Assembly: GCA_004794655.1 (NCBI GenBank)
Contig: SMMW01000567.1
Span: forward strand, 1,054,001 to 1,118,000
Reading direction: 5' to 3'
Source: Marisa cornuarietis
Lineage: Eukaryota; Mollusca; Gastropoda; Architaenioglossa; Ampullariidae
DNA length: 64,000 nt
Positions 55,215-64,000 of the stretch are shown one piece after another. Each line of letters starts with the position of its first letter. Position 1 is the first letter of the stretch. The notes beneath the pieces were generated by a model. That model was not told the DNA's origin and did not search any database. It worked only from the letters and a program-made list of their open reading frames with translations. Both the position numbers and the translations under genes were made by a program.

Positions 55215-58200
55215 GAACATGCAGTATTTCCGATAACCACATGGAAGGTCTTGTAAGAGATTAAGAAAAAAAACCCCCTACTTTTCTTCTCTCAAACTTG
55301 GATCATTCTGAAGCTTGTTATCCGTAAATGGTTTGCATGTTCGCGAGTCCTGTAAAAAGAGCAGTAAATATAAAGCACACAACAAACATAGCAACAACAG
55401 CAAGGGACAAATATGACAGTATTGATCAGTCTGGTGGCGCAGGCAGACTGGGCATGGACTCATGTTAGAGTGTTTGTTTTACGAGAAACTGTCGCTAAAA
55501 ACTCGGTTTGCTCTGCTGTGGCACTATTAGGCAATAACCCATTAGCAGAACAAGCTCTTAAAGTTTCTGCGGTGCATATTTTTCCACCTGTCATTTTTTT
55601 TCCGTCAATCTGCTTGTGTGCATGCTCTCCTCTCAACTGAGACCACTTTACTCCTATCAGTTAAACAAATAATTTCTACTCGAACATCAAATTATTGCAA
55701 ACTTGTGTAGCGCTGTTTTAGTAATGTGCTTTCTTTCTCCCTCCCAAAAATTGGTATCATTATTTATTTGACATTTTATTGGCACTTTTTATGTTTGTGG
55801 CAATGCAATTTACGCACAATACACCAATCTTGTTCTTTCTTCTTTTTTATTTGCAGCTTAACCCTAACTTTAACTTTTTTACCCCCTGACCTACCAATGA
55901 AGTTAATTGCCATTTTTTACTGCAACACCGGTGCGTCGCTCAAAAGCAGACAATTATTTTCAGTTTTATTTGACTTTGATTTTTAATATTATTTTATTTT
56001 AGATTTTGGAATGTAAAAATACTCATACTTAACCTCATTACTGCAGTGCCAGTTCTAAAGCAACAAGCGATTGTCCTCGTGATTTGTTAACCAGTCTACA
56101 CACTTACCACCTTACCACTTTGTCGAACAATTTTACCAGCTTTACTCCCTCGGAAGGAGACAGAACTCATATATATCGAGCCCTTGAAAACTCTAATGAA
56201 GCTTATGATGCTTTAGCACAGGAACTTACTTTTTTTTTAGCCTGTCTTCTTACGCCCACATAAAACTGCTTCCCCGGTTCAATACGCCGAAAAAAAAGCG
56301 GCTGCTTTTAGCCTGCAGTGGGTAGGGAGGGCATAGAGTGCTGAGACATCGCACTGCAGCCACCCCTTCTCAACAGTCTAAAGACTTCTTTGTGATATCA
56401 GAAATGATTGTTGTATAAGCACGAGTATAATGAGCTAGTTCATAGCCAGCACTAGCCTTATTATACATTGCACATAGATGAATGTGCACATAGGTGATGA
56501 ATGCAGTTAAAAGTCCACAGGGACTCTTGTCCGGAGTCCTTGCAAGAAAGTGAAAAATCTGTCTTTTAAACATCGTCGTGCTGGTATTTTGCTTGTACAC
56601 TGAACCTTGTTTGAGTGGATTAAAGACAAGGAATTCGCTTATTAATCGTCATAGTGAATCATTCATTCAAGGGCTTTTTAAAAAAATAAAGAATCGGATA
56701 TTGACAGGACAGGAAGGAGACGGGAGTGAATGGAGACGAAAGAGTGGGAGGAAGGTGATGGACACACAGAGATGCGGGAAAATAAAGAAATAAATTAAGT
56801 CTGGTGTGTGAGAGAGAGAGAGAAAGATGGAGAACAGGCCCACGGTACACACTCCTACTAATTCAATTTTCCCTTCTCCATTGTGAAGAAAATGAGTTGC
56901 GTGCTTGGCGCTAATTAGTTAACATGAAAATGGTCAACAGACCCGTTACTAGAGACCGGGGGTCTGTTGAATGTGCATGTGCGGCAATACCTCCGTGAAG
57001 TCACTAACACCAACACCGGCCATGTGGCGCCCGCACCTCCAGCGGATCAGAGAGCGGCGTTCAATCAATCGTATGGCGGGCGACAGAGTGTGTTACGCAC
57101 CGTACCGCCGTGTTTTTCGGGCTTGGTGTGGTCAGCAGCAAGGTTGCCACCCCTCACCGCATCCCCCCCACCCTCCCACCAACCCTCCGTCTTCCTCAGG
57201 CTCTCTGGCCCCGCTCGGCTTTGCGCGTGCAGATCGATACGTTTGCTCATCCATCTGCGTGCGGCTGGTTGGGCAGGCAGTTCAAACTCCCTGCCGCCCT
57301 AATATCACTTTATGCAATGTGCAAATCTTGCCGGCCATGTCCGCTTGTGTCCGGTCGTGATTGCTAACAGCGCGCGGTGTATACAGCAACCTCCGGTGAC
57401 GGGAAGAGAGCACCTAATAGAAGGGGAGGGGAGTTTACAGAGTGAGGGACGATGTCTTTGCGAGTTTTTTTGATAAACTTAAAAGTTAGTCACTTTGTTT
57501 CTTACTGTGTTGCCAACCAGCTACCGACTCAGCGGCGCCATCAACAAGATCATAACACAGGTCGTTAATCTCGATGTATAATATTTGTTACCAGCACTTA
57601 GTGTCGCACACACTTTTTGGTACCGGTCGCAGAACAAAACAGAACTGCGGTAAAATTATTTTCCTGCACGGTTTCGAAATAGGAAAAAGCAAAATGTTTT
57701 TTTTGGTCAGATGTTATGATAACAACATTCTAGTGCGAATGTACTAACAGGTTTTGTCTTCCCTCAAAGATATATTTACACACATGCTGTGCAAATCAGT
57801 GCAATGCAAGTTCTATCATTAGTAGTGTGTAGGAGATAGTTACGATACCGAGATTTGCACAAATATGGAAGATGAATTCTGTGGTACGACAAGCAGGGGG
57901 AAGGAGGAAGGTACTGCAGGAGAAAGACAACGTTCCTCGAAAAGCAGCAACAATAGACTTGCATGTCTCATTCCACTGGTCAGCACAGTTAATGGCTTTG
58001 AAGGGCGGAAACCCACTGCACCAGTTCCAAGCATCTTCGCGAGAAGGACTCTAGTCCCAGGCACCTGTCGTATCTTATCACCTGCTGAATGCAGCTCACG
58101 GCAGCCCTACTTTGTGACCCCACAAGGCACTGAGAGTGAGGGGCTGACTTTACTGAGCTATCATGGACGTACAGGACCTTGTGAACCACACATAGTGTTG

Positions 58201-61200
58201 AGCAATATGTCACTCTATGTGGCAACTAAAAACCATGACTAAAAAATACATGACTGTCGTACTGTAACATAATATATCACTTTATTTGGCAACTATAAAC
58301 CATTCATGACTGTCATATAAAAAATGACCCAACCACAAGTGTAATAGTATGTGTCTGGTTATAAATACCCATCACTAATTAAGATGCATTTTTATTCTCC
58401 TTGTCTCTGATTGCTGCTCTGTAACACTGTCTATAACGACCATTATCAGATTTTTCCAAAAGTCAAAACTGATAAAGTACCTACGAGTCAATGCACTATT
58501 TTTGATGTTTATTGTTAAGCGAATATGTTTTTCTTCTTTGTTAAAAAAATAGCGGTTCAGAGTTGTGGCTTGTATAGGAATTCGATGTGCATTCAGTCCT
58601 GGTGCTGGTTCAACCTTCCTTGGTAGTGCAGCGCCACCGTCAAAGAAGGTCCAGATGCGAAATCAAACCGCATGCATTTAAGGACAAGAATGAGATGAGT
58701 ATAAGAAAAAGACGCCGGTTTGCATTAACCAGGATGCTAATTTGCATCAACCCGATGTCTAGAGATCTGGGTTTGCGATTGATCGTTGGCATTGTCAGAA
58801 TGTGGAGACAGTTTGAAGTCCAAAAGGATCATGTCAGTAAGCTTACACGTCTTTTAGTGTGTACTGTTTTGTTGGTTTTTTTTTGTTATTTTTAGTGCTG
58901 CTTTTGTGTACCAAATGTGTTATGTAGATTGTTTACGTGACTGGTATTTTAGACGATGCATGATGATATAAATTAATTATGAATGCATGCGCTCGCTGCT
59001 TCTCATTCACATCTTTCATCTGTTCTGGAAGTCCTTGCCTTTTACGACACATGCTCACATAAAATGAACGTGTAGGAAAATGGGAGGGCATTATCAGCGA
59101 GGTCAAGCCAGTACGATCTGGAGGAATATGGAGATAATGAGGACTTCCAGTCTCTGTCTGTCAACAAGGGAGTCCTTTAAGCTTAGGTATTTTGCTCTGG
59201 AATGAAAAGAGACCAGCAGCATTCTTGCTCACAGAAGCTGCATTCTGACGACTTTCTCACATTGTTGCAGATGCAACAGGGTATGGATTCTCCTGTCTAG
59301 AGAGAAGGTGTGTGGGTGTGTACATGAGCATTCTTCTCGTTGTTCTGCAGGATACACGCACCAGGATAGCTGAATTTAATAAAATAAAGGAGACAGGAGC
59401 AAGATAAACGCAGGTCAAGACATGGTACTAAGGTCTGAAGGAAACTGGAGCATGCGGAGTATTTTTTGGGAAACGGAATGAGCAAGCGACAAAAACAAAG
59501 TATTTCTGTGGTTGGGTGGGTGGAAAGGGGAAAGGGGAAAGAGGTCTCGAAGATGACCAACGATTAACGAAGCATGTAAGTCCTAAATTTTGCGGAATAA
59601 ATAAATAAATAAATAAATAAATTTTTAGTCACGATAGTTCTCAAACCATGAGCCAGGCCCAGAGGATTCGGCTAAGGCTTGTTGGGTGGTTACAGCAGCT
59701 AACATTCTTACGTAGTGAGAAATATCAGTTTTTAACCGATTCACACTGAGTATCCAGCTAGATCCTTAATTCTACATTTGTATGTATTCAGATTCATTAT
59801 TAATGTTGAAGCTGTATACTGAAAAAATATGTGTTGTGCGACTTTATTGTCACTGCGGCTTTCACCTTTACACGTTTGGCCGATTACTTTCAAGCCCGAT
59901 AACTTCTCTACCTTAAGCTCGTCCTTTCGTTTGATTAAGTTTGACGATTTGTTTGTTACACGACATTTGTAATACATAAACCTTTTTCCAAGATGGGCTA
60001 AACCGCTAAACTTTCGTCCATTTTATTTGTCTGGCTAAGAAGGGGCGCTAGAACGTTTGCGATAGATGTTCTCGGTTGCTTCCCTTAGACTGTCGAACCA
60101 CTTGCAAGTGGGAGCATTACCCGGTGGCGCAGTGGAAAGGCTTTCACCATTAAAATAGAGAACATAGAGTATGCAGCTCAGATTTCGCCTCCGGCGCACG
60201 TAATTTCTTTTTTCGAGGTTTGGACAGACTCGCCGTGATACGACCATAGTCCCTGACAATTCCTGTACTGTGAGTACTTAGTGTTCTAATTCTCTCGTAT
60301 CCTTCTCTAAAGCACTGGTCTGACGTTTCATTTGTTCGGACAAGAATTTAGAATCATGTGTCTGCACCGACGGATTTAAAATCATAGTCATCATTCTATT
60401 CTTGTTTTTATTCAACAAAGAGAAAATCTAGTCAGTGGATGAAAACGAGAGGTTTTTAGAGACTTCAGCTGGACCGACATCACAAGTGTTGCTCCCTCTC
60501 CATCCCCTACCCCTCCTCCAATCTCTCCCCATCCGTCTCCAAATGTCTCAAATACCTTATACCTGTAAGCTCTACTTCTCGCCAATACAAAACACCCCAA
60601 TGTTCCGATTATATATACCATTCTCAAACAGCTGTCCAAAGTTAACACAAAGTTGCTTATATTTGTGTTGATACAAGTATTCAAGTAAATGCTTCCATGC
60701 ATACATAATTCTTCTTTATTTGCTGCGTATGTTTACCATACTATTTCAGATGTGGTTGTATTTTGAAGAAAGCGCTGTAACGACAACTCTTGTAAACATC
60801 CCAATAAGCAGTGTACTTCAGAGCACGCGCACAGCAACTTCTTCCAAACCCGAAAGCATGAACAATAGACGGTTCGATACCCATGTGACGCAGCGCACTT
60901 TCCACAGTTGACTTTGACGCAGCTGTGTTTATAAGGTTGGGAAATGTAAGGCAGCGAGGTAGAAGATATGGGCACAACCGTCATGAAAAAGCTTGCGACA
61001 GGATCTCTAAGACCTCACTCCACAACAACCGAAAGGTCACGCGACAACATTTAACTTTGCTTAATTTTTAACATTTCTATTTAATAAAACGAAGCGGACA
61101 GTGTGTGTGAGTGTGCTTCGCATCTCATTTGAAGGCCACTTTGTTATTCCCAATCCTATCATCTCATTCTCTCCCTTCTTTTTTAACTGCCCAGACGCAC

Positions 61201-62412
61201 GTGCAAACATCCAAACGGGAGGAATGGGGAAAGGACTCAGAAGATGCCGCCATGTTGAAGTGCAAACACATCAACATGTGATGCGCATGGACACCTGTTC
61301 ACCTCCTTTGAACAGGCTGGCGTTCACACGCTATATTTATAACACATCCGCACCCACTCTCTGTGTCTCGCGTGCATCTCATGTAACCGATTAGTTTTCA
61401 GTCAGCGTCACGATGAAAATTTCTGTGAAAATAACGAGAGCTTTAAGCCAATGAGCCCCGGAAAACAGAAAACTTTTAACGCCCATCCTGTGTCAGAAGG
61501 TCGCACTGCCTGGTAGCCACTTGATACTATCCTGTCGTCCGTGTGGTAAACTGTCTCACTTTGGTTTGCAGCGATGTCTGCGGTCAGCTCATTATAAGGT
61601 TGGGTTGAGGAGGGAGGGGAAGCTGTCGACCTCACTGGTGCCGTACTGATAACATGTCAGAGACAAATGACAAAAGGCCGACATAGACAGAGCTAATCCA
61701 TGTAATTCGCATTACATCACTGAGCTAACTTCTCATTACCGGAAAGAAAGTAGGAAATAGCTACTTGAGTCAGGAGACGAGGAGGTGGCTCAGTTACTTT
61801 CTCTCTTTTTCTCTCACTCGCTCGTTGCTCCCACTCGCTCTCAACTCAAGCCTCGTTGCTGCTAATTCCTGTTTTTCGGTCACTATATTTAAACCACGGG
61901 GAAAGGAAACATTTACATGAATTGCTGTTTTCCCCTTTCGAATGATGCGTATTTCCCCGACAGAATGAAAAGTTAAAAATAGTTTGTCAGTGTCCCCATA
62001 GTAGTTATTCCTGTGGCCTCGACAGTCTCTTGGGAAATGTGACACCCAAATTATTTAGTCCTGCAGTTTTCAGAAAGACCACACATTAGTCCGTTGGTCA
62101 GATAATTGTGTTATGGTTTAGTCAGCAGTCGACATCACAGCTTGGCTGTTGTGTTCCTGGGTTATCAGCCATAACTTCAACAGCTTCCGCTTTATGATCG
62201 AGTTTTCGAACCAGAGTGAACAGATCTCACCCGATTTGTGAAAACCTCTGTCATCTCACCAGGGTAGACAGGCTAGGATCATCGATTCTGTCCACGACTT
62301 GAGGACTGTAGACAGTTCGATGTCGAAGGTTTCTTTCCGTCCGATAAGAAAGGCAGTTTCGCACACCAAGAAAGCTGCAACAATGAAGATTCTGTGTTCA
62401 TGTTTTGCAAAG
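52855..62412 (+). CDS. Unrecognised gene: long disordered N-terminal exon plus one further exon, 3' end not found
   Basis: Exon 1 coding part is 52855-54456 (534 codons). The ATG has A at -3 and G at +4, and the exon ends at AAAAAG/GTGAGG in phase 0. The open frame extends upstream of this ATG only from a non-ATG codon. A second exon fits at 62263-62412: acceptor CTGTCATCTCACCAG/, donor GCAAAG/GTAAGA, exactly 50 codons in phase 0, so it splices in frame. Residues 1 to about 515 look disordered, being rich in Ser, Pro, Glu and Asp. They include a short repeat around 302-328 (VDVGVGREV, VADVAVGREV, VDVGVGPEV). Exon 1 ends DVIRFLYVPFQCCRKK. Exon 2 runs from GRQARIIDSVHDLRTVDSSM to MKILCSCFAK. 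The paired Cys near hydrophobic residues could be lipid-modified or precede a membrane domain; that is inference. I do not recognise the family. More exons must lie downstream. Confidence 0.7.
54805..54895. mobile_element. Mariner-type MITE, 91 bp
   Basis: Perfect 16-base inverted ends, CAGGGTGGGCCACATT at 54805-54820 and its complement at 54880-54895. They extend to about 23 bases with one mismatch and are flanked by TA on both sides. CAGGGTGG..CA ends and the TA target fit mariner elements. Only about 45 bases lie between the ends. Confidence 0.85.
55129..55214. repeat. (TATC)n microsatellite
   Basis: About 21 perfect TATC units. Confidence 0.97.
59599..59621. repeat. (AATA)n microsatellite
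   Basis: Five to six AATA units. Confidence 0.9.
60121..60250 (+). repeat. Possible tRNA-derived SINE
   Basis: CCGGTGGCGCAGTGGAAAGG looks like a tRNA A box region. A weak B-box-like GCTCAGATTTCGCC lies about 55 bases later. No tail or target duplication was seen. Confidence 0.35.
60868..60965 (+). repeat. tRNA-like SINE fragment with GGTTC..ACCC motif, copy 2
   Basis: GGTTCGATACCCATGTGACG followed by AAGGTTGGGAAATGTAAGG, in the same order and spacing class as at 7856-8000. Confidence 0.5.
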
Positions 62413-62741
62413 GTAAGATACTTCTTACTAACAGAGATGTAGGAGACAGGATCGTTTATAATAGCATGTGTTTTCTAGCCGGTCGTACAGTTTCAGAAAG
62501 AAAACTGAATCCTACTTCACGTGCAGAGATTACACTCACAAACGTCAGAATTCTCACAACACAATTCGTTTTAAAATTTAAATTAATTGATTATGTTAAA
62601 ATTCCATAATGGCAGAACTTTCATATAGGGGGTTTGACTAGGTCACGGCGGGCTGTGCTATTTTGTCGGAGGGGAGACCGGGTAGGATCGATATTTGAGA
62701 GGGGTGTGAGGTTGGGCATTGGTTGGTGTTGTGTGTGATTT

Positions 62742-62786
62742 GGGTTAGGGTTAGGGTGTGGGTTAGGGGTAGGGGTAGGGGTAGGT
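62742..62786. repeat. Telomere-like TTAGGG block
   Basis: GGGTTAGGGTTAGGG at 62742-62756, then GTGTGGGTTAGGGGTAGGGG and further GGGGTA units. Two to three units match the animal telomere repeat; the rest is drifted. It lies inside the transposon at 62622-63660. Confidence 0.8.
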
Positions 62787-63154
62787 TATATTGTAGAGGA
62801 CTAATGTTGACTGGTCGAGTGACGTTATAGTGATTGACATGGAGTTGTGTTAAATTATTGGCTGGTTTTAGTCGTTAAATTATTGGCTAGTTTTAGTCAT
62901 GTGATATTTGGCGCGGAAAAGTTTGTTGATTTCATTTGATGTGAGCAGACGATAGAAGATCGAGAGGATTGAAGATGGCGAGTGTGCATGGAAATTTGGG
63001 GAAAATTTGTGGTGCAATTGTGAATTTCAAGGAAAAGTTGAGAAGTGAGTGCAGAGTCTGGAAAGTACAGCAGAAAGAAGTTCAGAATGGTTGCAGAAGT
63101 GACAAGGTTGTTTGTGTTGAGTGTAGTCGAAGACTTTGATTTGCTTTTTTTTAG

Positions 63155-63526
63155 TTTTTACGTGAATGTGGATTGATTAAGAAGAGTAATACATGTAGGA
63201 GTTGCGGTGAGGAGATGGGAGTGGAGAAGATTTCGAGAGGATATAAATATCGATGGCGCTGTATGAGAGTTTATAACAAGAAGAGGTGTGCTGGGGGGAG
63301 CTTGTCTATTAGAGACGGATCATGGTTTACAGGTTATCGTTTGTCAATTGAAGACATTTTTGTGCTTACATATGAGATTTTGAGTTTGACGTCTTCTGGA
63401 GAGATTACTCGTGAGTACGCTTTCTCAAGTAGGACTGTTTCTGACTGGAAAAACTATGTGAAAAATTTTGTTCATTTCTGGATATTATTTCTCGGAATAA
63501 TTGGAGGAAGGATTCGAAGAAGATGA
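63155..63526 (+). pseudogene. Truncated Merlin/IS1595-like transposase (zinc ribbon and helix-turn-helix only)
   Basis: The open frame follows an acceptor-like TTTTTTTAG at 63146-63154, with the stop TGA at 63524-63526. The protein starts FLRECGLIKKSNTCRSCGEE and continues YRWRCMR, then SIRDGSWFTGYRLSIEDI and ITREYAFSSRTVSDWKNYVK. The Cys pairs, the S.R.GSWF motif and the TV.DW helix are the N-terminal pattern of ISXO2/IS1595-like and Merlin transposases (family knowledge). The DDE catalytic part that should follow is absent before the right terminal repeat. An upstream ATG frame at 62974 could be a first exon (donor AAG/GTTGTT at about 63107); this is speculative. Confidence 0.6.
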
Positions 63527-63660
63527 AGCAGACGATAACAGGGGAGTTTAGCGAGGAGAGAGAGCGGACGATGAGTGACGTATTAGTGACGTCACTAATT
63601 TGCATAGCTCCGCCTACAGGTAAGCCATTTTTGCTATGGCGTCGCGTTACCCCCTATATG

Positions 63661-64000
63661 GCCTATAAGAAAGCTGTTCCAAAATAATTTTATGAAAAGA
63701 TATGATATTGAAATATGAAATTTGAAAGGACAAAAAATCCGGCTAAATATACACCTATACTTAATTGGTTTCATAATGCGTGGGAGGATTTTCCCATAGT
63801 TGCTTACACTAGCTGAAACTATCAATAGTTAGTCCTATTGCTCCCCCCACGAACAATCTCAAAGCCTCATGGTGGTCTCACAGATGAGGGCTGGTTCTTA
63901 AACCATCATGTCCTAACAATCTTCACACTACACTTGCCTCCAGCTACATAAACACTCAGGCCAGGCGCGAGGCTACCATGTTAGTCTATCAAAAATACTG
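63661..64000. other. Right edge of window, nothing recognised
   Basis: No open frame, repeat end or splice structure that I can support. Confidence 0.35.

Larger units (their letters stand above)
54900..62262 (+). other. Inferred large intron of the unrecognised gene
   Basis: About 7.8 kb between the two exons called. I see microsatellites, SINE-like pieces and GC-rich frames at 56970-57370, which have no family signal. Further small exons could be hidden here. Confidence 0.4.
62622..63660 (+). mobile_element. DNA transposon, about 1.04 kb, with Merlin/IS1595-like transposase remnant
   Basis: Bounded by the perfect inverted repeat CATATAGGGGGT (62622-62633, complement at 63649-63660). TATA at the edges is palindromic, so I cannot tell target duplication from terminal repeat. 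No 8-9 base duplication, as expected for Merlin, was seen. Inside are a G-rich telomere-like block (62742-62786) and an N-terminal transposase frame. At this size it lacks a full catalytic domain. Confidence 0.6.

Noticed and set aside
56967..57367. Frames of 129, 111 and 85 codons overlapping in three phases
   Set aside because: Pro/Arg/Cys-rich translation of GC-rich DNA in every phase, with no recognisable domain.
57865..58242. 125-codon plus-strand frame
   Set aside because: No family signal. The opposite strand has frames of similar quality. A diverged tandem copy of its last 35 bases follows at about 58271, suggesting repeat DNA.
58587..58895. 102-codon plus-strand frame
   Set aside because: Basic and hydrophobic, with no family motif and no donor or acceptor that would join the flanking exons in frame.

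Overview
This is eukaryotic nuclear DNA from an animal. Its split genes use GT-AG introns, and it carries tRNA-derived SINEs, degenerate non-LTR reverse transcriptases, several kinds of small DNA transposon (MITE) and many microsatellites. The proteins are clear animal orthologues. The SINE and reverse transcriptase types suggest a lophotrochozoan, probably a gastropod mollusc. That placement is an inference.

The left 30 kb is gene-rich. I could rebuild four complete genes exon by exon, and every splice phase agrees. They are NABP (SOSS complex subunit B, minus strand, 409-5156), TSR3 (18S rRNA aminocarboxypropyltransferase, minus, 12321-14979), GNPTG (gamma subunit of GlcNAc-1-phosphotransferase, plus, 15276-20760) and ERCC1 (partner of XPF in structure-specific DNA cutting, minus, 23907-29997). 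TSR3 and GNPTG lie head to head with 297 bases between their start codons. From memory, the human orthologues on 16p13.3 have the same arrangement. GNPTG and ERCC1 are tail to tail, with a decayed Mutator-like transposase between them. NABP and ERCC1 both act in DNA repair. TSR3 acts in ribosome maturation and GNPTG in lysosomal enzyme tagging. I see no operon-like logic linking the four.

The 7 kb between NABP and TSR3 is a graveyard of mobile DNA. It holds a broken reverse transcriptase interrupted by a SINE with a 13-base target duplication, a 509-base foldback element, one copy of a dispersed 0.8 kb repeat (the other copy is at 34.6-35.4 kb, inverted), an RTE-like retrotransposon relic, and a pogo/Tigger-like MITE 52 bases past the TSR3 stop.

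The right 34 kb is gene-poor. It has one clear but unrecognised gene on the plus strand: a 534-codon first coding exon (52855-54456) and a 50-codon exon (62263-62412). The gene continues past the exons seen here and probably leaves the window. A possible minus-strand exon lies at 42397-42542. The rest is repeats: a hAT MITE with perfect 8-base target duplications, a 91-base mariner-type MITE, a 57-base minisatellite, a roughly 69-base triplicate, a 23-base minisatellite with higher-order structure, and a Merlin/IS1595-like element with a truncated transposase near the right edge.

No rRNA gene, intact tRNA gene or CRISPR array was seen.
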